A stretch of DNA of 64,000 bases from Sphingosinicella soli (GCF_014199685.1 NZ_JACHNZ010000003.1:1-64000); one strand, 5' to 3'; positions 35,113-44,610 are shown, counted from the first letter of the stretch. Notes: a model not told the origin generated them from the letters alone. Translations and numbers: made by a program.

Positions 35113-36336
35113 TTACGCGCCAAAGCGATAAGGGTCGAAGCAAACCGCGTCGGGGTCCGGGGTGCCGGAAAATTCAGCTGCAATGAGTTCGGCGGCCAGC
35201 GCGGCGAAGCTGACGCCGTTTCCGCCAAAGCCGCTTGCGAGCCATAGGCCGGGATGGTTGGCGGCCTCTCCGATGCCCGGCAGCCCGTCCGGCGATGAAC
35301 CGAAGGCCGCGCCCCATGCGCAGTCCACAGCGATGTCATCCCGGCCGATCATCTTGCTCAGTTTCGCCTGCAGCTTGCCGCGCTTTTCACCGATCAGCGC
35401 GTCTCGCCGGGCCCCGTCCTCGAAATTTTCATCTTCTCCGCCCGCAATCACCCGCCCGTCATGGGTCGCACGCGCGTACATGTAGGGGCTCGAGGCCTCC
35501 CAGATCATCGCGTTTTCCCGCCAAAGCGGCGCGGTGCCCGGCATGGTCGCAATGGCATAGCTTGAAAGGATCGAAAACGCCTCGGGCAGAAACCAGCGCG
35601 CACGCTCGTAGCCGGTGGCAAGAACCACTTTATGCGCGGTTACAGATTGACCGGCATCAGTACGCAGTGTGCTGCCGGTTGCAGAGTGTTCAATCGCATT
35701 GATATCCGCAGGGAATGTTATGGTTGCTCCTTGACTGCGCGCACGGTCCAGCAAGCTCAACGTCAATCTGACGGGATCAACCTCGTAGCTTCCATCGCAA
35801 AGGAGCGCCGGTCTCGGCGGAAGACCAAATCGCGACGCGACAGCGCCGCCTTCCAGGAACTGCGCTGGAAGACCGGCAGCACGCCTGGCTTCACCTTCGG
35901 CTTTGAGCGCGTCTTCATCGAGCAGCGTTCCGGCCAGATACAGTTCGGGGCGCTCCACCCGCGCCGCATCGAGGCGCAACTCATCGATTCTGTTTGCCAG
36001 GCCTCGCACAGCGCTATGCACCCGCCGCCAGCGCCTCCCCGCCTCTTCGGCACCGATGCGTTCCGACAGGTGCGTTAGCGGCACATCCGCCGCCCACATG
36101 ACAAGCGCCGTCGATGCGGCAGTGCTGCCGTGACCCGGCGGCCTGCGATCGAACAGTGCGACGCTGCGCCCGGAAGACGAGAGCCGCTCCGCCAGCATCG
36201 CCCCAATGATACCGGCCCCCACGATCGCGACATCGACAGCATGATCGGGGAACGTGTCGGTCACCGTTTCCGGGTAATCGTCCGGAAGCCAGCAAGAGGT
36301 TCCGCCACGCAGGTTTCGGGTTTCAGTCAGAAACAT
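35113..36336 (-). CDS. FAD-dependent oxidoreductase of the DAO family
   Basis: A 407-residue flavoprotein. The Rossmann motif [17 protein letters not shown] is near residues 35-52. [18 protein letters not shown] contains the FAD-binding acid and the DAO-type loop, and [18 protein letters not shown] closes the cofactor site. The [12 protein letters not shown] start resembles gamma-glutamylputrescine oxidase and other amine oxidases of this group. It oxidises the C-N bond of a secondary amine or amino acid, often giving peroxide. It is upstream of katE on the same strand with a 70-base gap, so peroxide made here could be removed by the catalase. Substrate unknown. Confidence 0.85.
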   Translation of the reverse strand: MFLTETRNLRGGTSCWLPDDYPETVTDTFPDHAVDVAIVGAGIIGAMLAERLSSSGRSVALFDRRPPGHGSTAASTALVMWAADVPLTHLSERIGAEEAGRRWRRVHSAVRGLANRIDELRLDAARVERPELYLAGTLLDEDALKAEGEARRAAGLPAQFLEGGAVASRFGLPPRPALLCDGSYEVDPVRLTLSLLDRARSQGATITFPADINAIEHSATGSTLRTDAGQSVTAHKVVLATGYERARWFLPEAFSILSSYAIATMPGTAPLWRENAMIWEASSPYMYARATHDGRVIAGGEDENFEDGARRDALIGEKRGKLQAKLSKMIGRDDIAVDCAWGAAFGSSPDGLPGIGEAANHPGLWLASGFGGNGVSFAALAAELIAAEFSGTPDPDAVCFDPYRFGA

Positions 36337-36475
36337 AAGACGCCCTTGCAAATCCGCGTCCGATCTCACGTTTCCGCAAGTCAGTCGGGCATCAAGCCTG
36401 TAGGTATGAGCCACAAGCGCGCGGGCGGCGTTTACGTTCCCTTGGTCTGAAAATTGGCCGCTCTCATGGGCGGCG

Positions 36476-37762
36476 TCACGCCGGCCCGCGCAATTCGACA
36501 AGCGCCGCACGCGCCGCCGCTTCGTTGATGGACTTGCGATCAATGATCCTTCGCGCGACTTCAGCCACCTCGTCGCCGACAGCACCCGCCGCGAACGCGA
36601 CATTCTGGGCATGAAGCGACATGTGCCCCCGCTGGATACCCTCGGTCACCAGGGCTTTCATCGCCCCGAAATTCTGCGCCAACCCCACGGCCGCAATGAT
36701 CCGCGCCAGTTCTCCCGCCGTTTGAACCTGCAAAATGGCAAGCAGCGCGCGCGCCGTCGGATGGATTTTTACAGCACCGCCCACCAAGCCGACAGCGAGA
36801 GGCAATTCGATGGCGCCGGCCAGGTCGCCGCCGGATGTAACCTCCCATTGGGTCAGGCTGCGATAGCGTCCGGTGCGCGCGGCAAAGGCGTGCGCACCCG
36901 ATTCCACGGCGCGCGTATCATTGCCCGTGGCAAGGACGACAGCGGAAATGCCGTTCATGATGCCCTTGTTGTGCGTTGCTGCGCGATAGGGGTCGTTATC
37001 GGCAAATTTATAGGCGGCGATCATCGCATCGCGGATCTCAGCACCCCCGATGGCTTCGCATGTCCAGGTCGCCCGCGCACGCACGACCCGTCGATCGGCG
37101 AGGTTAGACAGGATACGCAGCAGCGTCCGCCCGCCGGTCCACGCCGCGATATCAGGCGCAAGCCGTTCTGCCATCGAATTGACCGCATTGGCACCCATCG
37201 CGTCGTGCGTATCGATTACGATGTGCGTGATGACCATGCAGCCCGAATCCGTACCGATGAGACGGACATCGAGATCGCGGAAGCCTCCGCCCAGGCTGAC
37301 GAGAATGGGATCGCAGGCGTTGCAGATGCGTTCGATTTCCGCCCGGCGTTCCAGAATCAGAAAACGCGCGCGGACGGGATCCGGTATATCGAGCAACTGG
37401 ATCTGCGCGATCATTTCGGTTCCCGACATCGATGTCGTGAAGCCGCCCGATTCATAACATTGGCGCGCCGAATTGCCGACAGCGGCGATGACCGATGATT
37501 CTTCTGTGGCCATCGGTACAAGGACATCGCGCTCATCGACCCGCATGTTCGTCGCGATGCCGACCGGAACGGCGATGGTGGTGACCATGTTTTCGATCAT
37601 ATGGTCTGCCAGATGCGTATCGATATTGGATGGCCGGGCAAGCTGGCGCCGATGCTCGTCTTCAAGGTCTGCAAAGCCGGCGACCAGGTCGATGCGTTCC
37701 TCGACACCGAGTTTGTGAAAGCCTGATATCCGGGATGTCCTTCGGGTCGCGTCGTTTGTCAC
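36476..37762 (-). CDS. mvaA: Class II (soluble) hydroxymethylglutaryl-CoA reductase
   Basis: A 428-residue soluble HMG-CoA reductase without membrane domain. Catalytic residues are all visible: a Glu of PMATEESS (87 or 88), Lys266 in THNKGIMNG, Asp282 in ATGNDTRAVESG and His380 in RGHMSLHAQN. These numbers are almost the same as in the Pseudomonas mevalonii enzyme, which works in the oxidative, mevalonate-degrading direction with NAD. AVPVGIATNMRVD is another signature. The start is GTG at 37762. It is divergent from the MocR regulator gene. Most alphaproteobacteria use the MEP route for isoprenoids, so a catabolic role (mevalonyl-CoA to HMG-CoA) is favoured. No HMG-CoA lyase is in the window. 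Confidence 0.93.
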   Translation of the reverse strand: MTNDATRRTSRISGFHKLGVEERIDLVAGFADLEDEHRRQLARPSNIDTHLADHMIENMVTTIAVPVGIATNMRVDERDVLVPMATEESSVIAAVGNSARQCYESGGFTTSMSGTEMIAQIQLLDIPDPVRARFLILERRAEIERICNACDPILVSLGGGFRDLDVRLIGTDSGCMVITHIVIDTHDAMGANAVNSMAERLAPDIAAWTGGRTLLRILSNLADRRVVRARATWTCEAIGGAEIRDAMIAAYKFADNDPYRAATHNKGIMNGISAVVLATGNDTRAVESGAHAFAARTGRYRSLTQWEVTSGGDLAGAIELPLAVGLVGGAVKIHPTARALLAILQVQTAGELARIIAAVGLAQNFGAMKALVTEGIQRGHMSLHAQNVAFAAGAVGDEVAEVARRIIDRKSINEAAARAALVELRGPA

Positions 37763-37983
37763 CGCTGCTCTTTCGCTTACTGTTGTACGGCGGCACCAGA
37801 CGCGTCAATGCCGCAAAATAACTTCGACAATCCGCACGGTGTCCCGATTTATCGATAGCGATGTCAGCGGACATGATGCAGGTACAATTCAGGACAATAT
37901 GATAGGAACGTAGCGAACGCCGGGAACAGAGCATCACGCCATCGCCACCCCTCAAGATTGATTTCGTCGTCAACAGCATCCTG
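37763..37983. promoter_or_regulatory. Divergent control region of mvaA and the MocR regulator
   Basis: The 221 bases between the two genes contain an imperfect direct repeat, AGGTACAATTC (37880-37890) and AGGACAATAT (37891-37900). MocR-type regulators such as GabR and PdxR bind direct repeats, so this is a candidate operator. An in-frame TAG at 37903-37905 limits how far the MocR gene can extend upstream. Confidence 0.5.
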
Positions 37984-39306
37984 ATGCAACTGCGTGCGGG
38001 CACGCTGCGGCCCGGGCAGCGCCTGCCATCGATACGAGACGAAGCACAGCGCCTCGGCATCGGAAAAAATACCGTGGTCGAGGCATATCTTCGCCTGGTC
38101 GGGCAAGGCATTTTGCAGGCGAAACCGGGATCCGGTTATTATGTTGTCCGAACCCCTCCGGCTGCAACGCAGGAACACAAGATACCGCTGGTCGCTGCGA
38201 CCGACCGGGTTTCGCTACTTGCCGAGCAGCTTGACCGCCGTTTGCCGATCCGTCCCGGCGATGGACGCCCACCTACCGAGTGGCTCGAAACCTCCGAGCT
38301 TCGTCGCTATCTCTCCTATCAAAGATTTCAGGAAGCAGATTCCTACAATTCGAGCTGGGGCTACGCGCCGCTTCGCGAACGACTGTGCGGCGCTTTGGCG
38401 GAAAGAGGTATCTCATGCCGGGAGAGCCAGCTGTTGATGACCCACGGCGCCAACCATGCGATGGATCTCGTCATCAGAAGATATGTCGCGCCGGGCGACA
38501 ATGTGCTGGTTGACGATCCGGGCTATTATCCCTTGCTTGCCAAGCTGGCACTCGCAGGCGCCAATGCGGTCGGTGTCAATCGAATGCAGGATGGCCCCGA
38601 TGTCGGCGATCTGGAAGCAAAGGCAAAAAAAAGCGGCGCACGACTTTTCTTCACCCAGTCGCTTGCTCACAATCCGACCGGTGGATCGATTACCTTCGGC
38701 ACCGCCTATTCCGTGCTGAGAGCGGCGACGGAGTTCGACCTTCTCGTAATCGAGGACGATCCGTTCGCGGATATTCTGCCTTATACCGCGCCCCGCCTGG
38801 CAGCACTCGATCAACTCGACCGGGTAATCTATATCGGCACGTTCTCGAAAACATTGGCGGGCAGTTTCCGCACCGGCTATATCGCCGCCGCACCGCGACT
38901 GGCGAGCGAACTGAACGAACTGAAGGTCGTCACCACCGTTTCGACATCGGCGCATGACGAACGGCTGATCTTCCAGTTGGTCGAGCACGGCCATTATCTC
39001 AAGCACCTTCGCCGGCTGCGCGCGCGCGCGAGCACGGCCACCACGGCGAGCGTGAAGGCGCTGGAGGCTCTGGGGTTCAGCATCCGTCGCCCTATCGGCG
39101 GCGGCTTTTATCTATGGATCGAACTGCCGGAACATATGGGCGGCGATGATCTGGCCCATGATGCCGCGATGGCCGGCATCTTCATCGCCCCGGCCGCCAA
39201 TTTCTCGACCTCCCGGAATCCGCCCCCCGCCATGCGCGTCAACGTGGCCTACGGCGCGGACCCGAGCTTCATCGGCTGGCTGGGCGATCAGGTCAATCGT
39301 CGCTGA
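37984..39306 (+). CDS. MocR-type regulator (GntR wHTH fused to aminotransferase fold)
   Basis: From the first ATG the protein has 440 residues. The winged helix-turn-helix (TLRPGQRLPSIRDEAQRLG and GKNTVVEAYLRLVGQGIL) leads to a fold-type I aminotransferase domain with PLP lysine near residue 290 in YIGTFSKTLAGSFRTGY. The expected first helix of the GntR domain is not after this ATG but encoded just before it (codons for KIDFVVNSIL), with no ATG, GTG or TTG before the upstream TAG. The real start may be a rare codon such as ATT at 37957 or CTG at 37981. It probably regulates mvaA and the downstream CoA genes in response to PLP or an amine ligand. Its end overlaps the crotonase gene by 14 bases, tail to tail. 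Confidence 0.88.
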   Translation: MQLRAGTLRPGQRLPSIRDEAQRLGIGKNTVVEAYLRLVGQGILQAKPGSGYYVVRTPPAATQEHKIPLVAATDRVSLLAEQLDRRLPIRPGDGRPPTEWLETSELRRYLSYQRFQEADSYNSSWGYAPLRERLCGALAERGISCRESQLLMTHGANHAMDLVIRRYVAPGDNVLVDDPGYYPLLAKLALAGANAVGVNRMQDGPDVGDLEAKAKKSGARLFFTQSLAHNPTGGSITFGTAYSVLRAATEFDLLVIEDDPFADILPYTAPRLAALDQLDRVIYIGTFSKTLAGSFRTGYIAAAPRLASELNELKVVTTVSTSAHDERLIFQLVEHGHYLKHLRRLRARASTATTASVKALEALGFSIRRPIGGGFYLWIELPEHMGGDDLAHDAAMAGIFIAPAANFSTSRNPPPAMRVNVAYGADPSFIGWLGDQVNRR

Positions 39307-40060
39307 TCCGGGCGCGCGGCGAAGCGAAGCGGGCCAAGGATTGTTTGGCGGAATCGCTGGTGAATGTGCGCTGGCCGAGGATCGCTTCGCGCGCGAAGGC
39401 TTCCGCGACGGGAAGGTCATACAGCGTCAGTGCCGCTTCTTTGATGGTCTGGACCGCGACAGGGCTTTTGCTTGCGATCTCGGCGGCAATGGCAGCCGCC
39501 GTCGCTTCAACCTCGCCACTTGCAACCACCTGGTTCAACACGCCTCGCGACAGTAATTCCGCGGCGGTGAAACGCCTGCCCGTCAGCATTAATTCCATCG
39601 CATGCGCATAGGCGATCTGCCGGGTCAGGCGAACCAGCGTGCCGCCTGCAGGTACAAACCCGTGCCCGACCTCGGGAAGCTGGAACACGGCGTCTTCGGC
39701 AGCGATCCTGATATCGGTCGCCAGCAAAATCTCGAATCCTCCGCCCATGCACAGCCCGCGTACCGCAGACACGATGGGCTTGTAGAAGGCGCCGGTCTTG
39801 AGATGGGCCGGATCCCAGGCACTGATATCGAACCGGCCCGAAGCAAGCGCCGGAATGGATTCGGTGAGATCGGCGCCGACACAGAACGCCCGGTCCCCAG
39901 CGCCGGCGAGGACGACAGCGTGAATGCGATCATCGCTGCCGATCTCGGCGAAGGCGCGCCCGAGATCGTCGTACATGGCCAGCGTCAGCGCGTTGAGCTT
40001 TTCCGGCCGCGCAAAGCGAACGGTTGCAACCGCGCCGTCGCGCGTCACCTCGATCGCCAC
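39293..40060 (-). CDS. Enoyl-CoA hydratase/isomerase (crotonase family)
   Basis: A 255-residue crotonase. The oxyanion-hole glycines and first catalytic Glu are in MGGGFEILLATD (Glu110); the second Glu is Glu130 in QLPEVGHGFVP. Both acids are present, so a true hydratase is likely. The GTG start has GGAG within the end of the CaiB gene and the gap is one base, so the two are tightly coupled. With HMG-CoA reductase nearby, one possible reaction is hydration of anhydromevalonyl-CoA (5-hydroxy-3-methylpent-2-enoyl-CoA) to mevalonyl-CoA; ordinary enoyl-CoA substrates are equally allowed by the sequence. Confidence 0.9.
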   Translation of the reverse strand: MAIEVTRDGAVATVRFARPEKLNALTLAMYDDLGRAFAEIGSDDRIHAVVLAGAGDRAFCVGADLTESIPALASGRFDISAWDPAHLKTGAFYKPIVSAVRGLCMGGGFEILLATDIRIAAEDAVFQLPEVGHGFVPAGGTLVRLTRQIAYAHAMELMLTGRRFTAAELLSRGVLNQVVASGEVEATAAAIAAEIASKSPVAVQTIKEAALTLYDLPVAEAFAREAILGQRTFTSDSAKQSLARFASPRARISDD

Positions 40061-40061
40061 C

Positions 40062-41312
40062 TCAAATCACTCCGTCTTCGCGAAGCGCAGCAAGCGCAGC
40101 ATCGTCGAGACCAAGCATGCCCTGAAGCACAGCGGCATTATGTTCACCCAGCGACGGCGCCGGATCGTGCGCCGCAGCCGTCGCACCCGAAAGTTTTATG
40201 GGCAGACCCAGCATGCGGATATCGCGCCCACCCACGGGAACATCAACGATCATGCCCCGCGCCTCGATATGTGGATCCGCGATCACTTCATCGATCGATT
40301 TTATAGCACTGAGCGGCACATCATCCCCTGCCATCGCTTCCAGCTGCGCCTTGGTGTAGCGGCCGAACCACCGTTCGAGCAAAGGGTTAACGATCTTTTC
40401 GCTGACCTCCGGATCGAAGCGTTTCTCCATCGTGTCGATCCGCGGATCAGTCGCCATCCCGGGCTCGCCGAACAGCGCGCAGGTGATCGCCCAGAACTTG
40501 TCCGTATATCCGCCGAAGAACACATAGCCGTCGGCACAGGGAAACTGGCCATAGGGCCGAACAAACGGATGATCGTTGCCGAGGGGACCCGCTATCTCTT
40601 TGTCCACGGTGTAGCGGACAACCGCACTTTCGGTGAGAGAGAGCACGGCATCCTGCTGGGAGATATCGACGACCTGGCCGATACCGGTACGCTCGGCCTC
40701 GCGCAATGCGGCGAGGATACCGATCGCCGCATAAAGCGCCGCCGAAAGATCGCCGATGATCGTGCCGACGCGAACGGGCGGCTGCCCTGGATAGCCGTTC
40801 ATCGACCACAGCCCGCCAGTGGCTTGTCCGCTATTGTCATATCCGGGGCGCCTGGAGTTCGGTCCGGTACGTCCAAATCCGCTGATTCCGGCATAAACCA
40901 GGCGCGGGTTCTCGTGCTTCAGATCGTCGTAACCCAGACCGAACTTGTCCATGACGCCGGGGCGGAAGTTCTCGATCAGAATATCGGCTTTCCGAACCAG
41001 CCGTTTGAAAATCTCTTTCCCGTCTGCGCTTCTCAGGTCGAGCGAAACGCCCAGCTTGTTGCGGTTGTACTGCGCGTAAAAGGCGCTCGTCTGGCTTTCA
41101 CCCTCGTTCACCATGGGCGGGAAGGTCCGCGTGTAGTCCGGGTCCTTGGGGTTTTCGATCTTGATGACCGTCGCGCCCATGTCGGCCAGAATCATCGCAC
41201 AAAAAGGCCCGGCGACAACCCGCGTGACATCCAGAACGACAATGCCCGTGAGCGGCCCCGTGCGCGGCGATGCGGGGCCGGCGGTTTCATTGCCGTCAAC
41301 GTTCAGCGGCAT
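40062..41312 (-). CDS. CaiB/BaiF-family (class III) CoA-transferase
   Basis: A 416-residue class III CoA-transferase. The N-terminal LDVTRVVAGPFCAMILADMG and IKIENPKDPD are typical, as is YNRNKLGVSLDLRSADGKEI. The predicted catalytic Asp is Asp188 in TIIGDLSAALYAAIGIL. It moves CoA from a donor such as succinyl-CoA to a carboxylic acid. It lies one base from the genes on either side, in one transcript with the MHS transporter (upstream) and crotonase (downstream), which suggests it activates the acid that the transporter brings in. Confidence 0.92.
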   Translation of the reverse strand: MPLNVDGNETAGPASPRTGPLTGIVVLDVTRVVAGPFCAMILADMGATVIKIENPKDPDYTRTFPPMVNEGESQTSAFYAQYNRNKLGVSLDLRSADGKEIFKRLVRKADILIENFRPGVMDKFGLGYDDLKHENPRLVYAGISGFGRTGPNSRRPGYDNSGQATGGLWSMNGYPGQPPVRVGTIIGDLSAALYAAIGILAALREAERTGIGQVVDISQQDAVLSLTESAVVRYTVDKEIAGPLGNDHPFVRPYGQFPCADGYVFFGGYTDKFWAITCALFGEPGMATDPRIDTMEKRFDPEVSEKIVNPLLERWFGRYTKAQLEAMAGDDVPLSAIKSIDEVIADPHIEARGMIVDVPVGGRDIRMLGLPIKLSGATAAAHDPAPSLGEHNAAVLQGMLGLDDAALAALREDGVI

Positions 41313-41313
41313 G

Positions 41314-42912
41314 CTATTCGTCCTTCAGAAGGTCGCGCTCACGCAGCAGCAGCATGGTCACAACAAGCGCCATCGCGACAACACCCCAACTGTACCAGAG
41401 CCCCGCGTAGGAGTTCCCGGTTCGGGCCACGATATACTGCTCCACAAACGGCAGCACCCCGCCGAAATATCCTGTACCGAAATGGTACGGAATCGACATC
41501 GAGCTATAGCGTATGCGCGCGGGGAACAATTCGCTCAGCAATGCCGCTACAGGTCCGTAAGTCGCGCCGGACAGCGCCGTGAGCGCCATGATGGCAAGGA
41601 AGATGATCGCAATGTTCCGCGGCGACGGCGTGACTTTTTCGAGCCGGTAGCCCGCCCCTGTCAAAGCCGCGTCGAGTTCGGCTTCGCTACGGCCGGTCAC
41701 GACGCTACCCCCCACCGTCATCTCCACGGCGGGCGCTTGTTGCAGACTGTAGGAAATGCCTCGCTTCGACAGATAATCGATCAGGCGGCCGCACGCTTCG
41801 TCCTGTGTCCCGGCAAACGGATTGAAAGCGCAGTCCGGTCCGGAGACAACGATCGGCGCCTGCTGGGCTGCGCGCGTAAGATGCGGGTTCGCCGCCCAGC
41901 CGATCACCCAGTAGAGCGGAAAGAGCAACAGCAGCGTCAGCGCATAGCCTGTCACGATCAGCCGCTTGCGCCCGATGCGGTCGCTCAGCCAGCCGAACAG
42001 TATGAACCAGCCCACGCCCATCGCCGCAGCCGCGCCGACGATGATCTGCGCCACGCTCTCTTCAACGTGCATCGCTCTCTGCAGAAAGCCGAGCGTCGTG
42101 AACATCGCTGTGAACCAGATCACCGTGAGCCCGGCGGCGATACCGAACAGCGCCAGAAAGAGCCGTCGACCGTTTCCGGGATAGGTGAAACTTTCGCGGA
42201 GCGGATTCTTCGAGGTCTTTCCTGCCGCTTTCATGGCTTGGAACACCGGACTCTCGGAAAGTTTGACGCGCATCCAAAGCGAGATCGCAAGCAGCACGAT
42301 GGAGAGCAGAAACGGTACGCGCCAGCCCCATGCGTTCCATGTCTCCGCGGGCATGCTCCATTTGCAGCCCAGCACGACCACAAGGCTGAGGAAGAAACCC
42401 GCGCCGACGCTCGCCTGAATGAAGCTGGTGAAGAATCCGCGCTTACCGGCGGGCGAATGTTCCGCCACATAGATCGCCGCACCGCCATATTCGCCGCCCA
42501 GCGCCAGGCCCTGAAGAATGCGCAGCAGGATGATGAGCGCGGGCGCAGCCAATCCGATGGCGGCATAAGACGGCACCAAACCCACACCCGCCGTTGCCAC
42601 GCCCATCAGCAGGATGGTGACGATAAACGTGTGCTTGCGCCCGAACCTGTCGCCGAAATAGCCGAACACCACTGCGCCCAGAGGCCGGAAACAGAACCCC
42701 ACGGCGAACCCTGCCCACGCAAGCAGTGTCTGGAGCTGTGCATTGTCGGACGGGAAGAAGACCTGGCCGATAATGCCCGATGCGGCAAGTGTACCGTAGA
42801 TAAAGAAATCGTACCATTCGAACAAGGTGCCGAGCGACGAAGCCGTGATGACGCGGCGAACATCCTTGGCGGCTGGTTTATCCAGGCTCGCTTCTTCAAC
42901 TGACACGATCAT
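41314..42912 (-). CDS. MFS transporter of the metabolite:H+ symporter (MHS) type
   Basis: A 532-residue, 12-helix transporter. Typical MHS blocks are SSLGTLFEWYDFFIYGTLA, GRKHTFIVTILLMGVAT and RILQGLALGGEYGGAA. Between helices 8 and 9 is an unusual extracytoplasmic loop of about 80 residues (from NPHLTRAAQQAP to GYRLEKVTPSPRN) with two Cys. The ATG at 42912 is preferred to a GTG 24 bases earlier. The family imports carboxylates and related polar acids with protons (shikimate, 2-oxoglutarate, citrate), consistent with uptake of the acid activated by the adjacent CoA-transferase. Confidence 0.9.
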   Translation of the reverse strand: MIVSVEEASLDKPAAKDVRRVITASSLGTLFEWYDFFIYGTLAASGIIGQVFFPSDNAQLQTLLAWAGFAVGFCFRPLGAVVFGYFGDRFGRKHTFIVTILLMGVATAGVGLVPSYAAIGLAAPALIILLRILQGLALGGEYGGAAIYVAEHSPAGKRGFFTSFIQASVGAGFFLSLVVVLGCKWSMPAETWNAWGWRVPFLLSIVLLAISLWMRVKLSESPVFQAMKAAGKTSKNPLRESFTYPGNGRRLFLALFGIAAGLTVIWFTAMFTTLGFLQRAMHVEESVAQIIVGAAAAMGVGWFILFGWLSDRIGRKRLIVTGYALTLLLLFPLYWVIGWAANPHLTRAAQQAPIVVSGPDCAFNPFAGTQDEACGRLIDYLSKRGISYSLQQAPAVEMTVGGSVVTGRSEAELDAALTGAGYRLEKVTPSPRNIAIIFLAIMALTALSGATYGPVAALLSELFPARIRYSSMSIPYHFGTGYFGGVLPFVEQYIVARTGNSYAGLWYSWGVVAMALVVTMLLLRERDLLKDE

Positions 42913-42936
42913 CCCCCATTTCCATGTTTCGTCCAC

Positions 42937-44610
42937 TCACGCAGAAGGCGCGGCGAAGCGTTCCTCACCATCCACAAAGGTTCGCAGGACGCCGGTCTTC
43001 AAATATTGATCGGGCGCGACGGTAAGCAAATTTCGGTCGAGCACCGTGATATCGGCGAGGCTACCGGCGGCGATCCGCCCGAGGCGGTCTTCCTGAAACC
43101 CGGCAAACGCCGCAGTGCGCGTATAAGACGTCAGTGTTTCCTCGATCGACACCCGCTGTTCGGGATGCCACCCATTCGGGTTCGCGCCGTCGATCGTGTG
43201 GCGCTGCACAGCGGCATCGATGCCCGTCATCGGATCGAGCGGCGCGACCGGCCAGTCCGATCCGAAGCAGGTCCGGACACCGGCGTCGAGAAGCGATCGG
43301 AACGCATAGGTACGGTTCAGCCGCTCCTCCCCGATCCGGTGCACCGCCCAGCGCCCGTCATCGGCGGCATGGTAGGGTTGCACCGATGCGATCACGTTCT
43401 GCTGCGCCATGCGCGACCAAGCTCCGGGGCTCAGGTGCTGGGCGTGTTCGATCCGGAATCGCCTGTCGCGCTTGCCGTTCCGCCGCTCCGCATCGGCGAA
43501 GATATCGAGCACGACATCGTTCGCCTCATCACCGATGGCGTGGGTGGTGATCGTGAGCCCCGCCGCGTCCGCTGCCGGTATCCATTCGCGCATGTCTTCA
43601 ACGCGCGTGGCCCACACGCCGCGTTGATCCGGCGCATCGAGGTAGGGTTCATGAAAGCGCGCGGTCCGCGCACCGAGCGAACCGTCTGAAACGCATTTGA
43701 GCGCGCCCCAGCGCAGCCAGTCGTCGCCCCGCCCTTCCGCCTTGACCAGCGCGGCCATGCGTTCCCAATCCGCGAGCGGGACAAAGGAATTGAAGCGAAG
43801 GCCCAGCCCCCCTTCGCGCCGCAAACGCCGCGCGACATCCTGAACGGTCCAGTCAATCTCGGTGTTATGGACCTGGCTGACTCCTTTGCTCAAAGCATGG
43901 TCAATGCCCTGGCGGACAAGCTGATTCGTGAGTGCATCGGTCAGCGGCGGGATCACTTCGCCCACGCGGCGCGTGGCGTTGTCCTTCAGCACCCCTGTCG
44001 GCTCGCCTCGCTCGTCACGTTCAATAACCCCGCCGGCGACATCAGGGGTATTCCGGTCGATTCCGGCAAGGCGTAGCGCCGCCGAGTTCAGGAACAGCGA
44101 ATGCAGATCGGTGCGGGGAATGGCGATCGGCGTGTCGCCGGACACCGCATCGACCCATTCCTTGCGTGGCAGCTCGCCGCCCCAGCGCTGCTCATCCCAC
44201 GGCCCGCCCGTCAACCACTGGCCGGCTGGAACGGCGCGAACGGCCGCGCCGATGCGGTCGATGAACTCGGCTTTGGACCGAACATCGAGGAAAACAGGCT
44301 GCGCGAGCGTGATGGAGCCCAGCAGAAAATGCGTGTGGCAATCGATGAAGCCGGGCATCACGAACACGCCGCCGCAATCGATCACACGCGTTCCCGGGCG
44401 GGTTGCAGATCGTACCGCGCTGCTCCCAAGGGCTGCGATCCGGTTCCCCGAAATGCCGACAGCATCCGAGATCACGCCAGGATCGCCGGTCCACACGACT
44501 GCGTTGACAAGCGCAGTGTCCAGTGTGCCGTGCGCCGCGAATGCCGGCCCGCAGAGCGCGGCGGCGGCTCCGGAAGCGATCAGTTGGCGACGCGTGATCT
44601 GATGATTCAT
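42937..44610 (-). CDS. Tat-exported amidohydrolase of the YtcJ type
   Basis: A 557-residue protein. The N-terminus MNHQITRRQLIASGAAAALC is a twin-arginine signal followed by an AFAA cleavage site. The amidohydrolase-3 (YtcJ) barrel has metal-binding FIDCHTHFLLG near residue 80, TTHAIGDEAND and FRIEHAQHLS in the middle and CFGSDWPVAPLDP near the end. YtcJ-like enzymes hydrolyse N-acyl amides and related bonds, but most have no defined substrate. It is upstream of the MHS transporter gene by 24 bases in the same direction. Export to the periplasm suggests it releases an acid from an amide before uptake. Confidence 0.88.
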   Translation of the reverse strand: MNHQITRRQLIASGAAAALCGPAFAAHGTLDTALVNAVVWTGDPGVISDAVGISGNRIAALGSSAVRSATRPGTRVIDCGGVFVMPGFIDCHTHFLLGSITLAQPVFLDVRSKAEFIDRIGAAVRAVPAGQWLTGGPWDEQRWGGELPRKEWVDAVSGDTPIAIPRTDLHSLFLNSAALRLAGIDRNTPDVAGGVIERDERGEPTGVLKDNATRRVGEVIPPLTDALTNQLVRQGIDHALSKGVSQVHNTEIDWTVQDVARRLRREGGLGLRFNSFVPLADWERMAALVKAEGRGDDWLRWGALKCVSDGSLGARTARFHEPYLDAPDQRGVWATRVEDMREWIPAADAAGLTITTHAIGDEANDVVLDIFADAERRNGKRDRRFRIEHAQHLSPGAWSRMAQQNVIASVQPYHAADDGRWAVHRIGEERLNRTYAFRSLLDAGVRTCFGSDWPVAPLDPMTGIDAAVQRHTIDGANPNGWHPEQRVSIEETLTSYTRTAAFAGFQEDRLGRIAAGSLADITVLDRNLLTVAPDQYLKTGVLRTFVDGEERFAAPSA

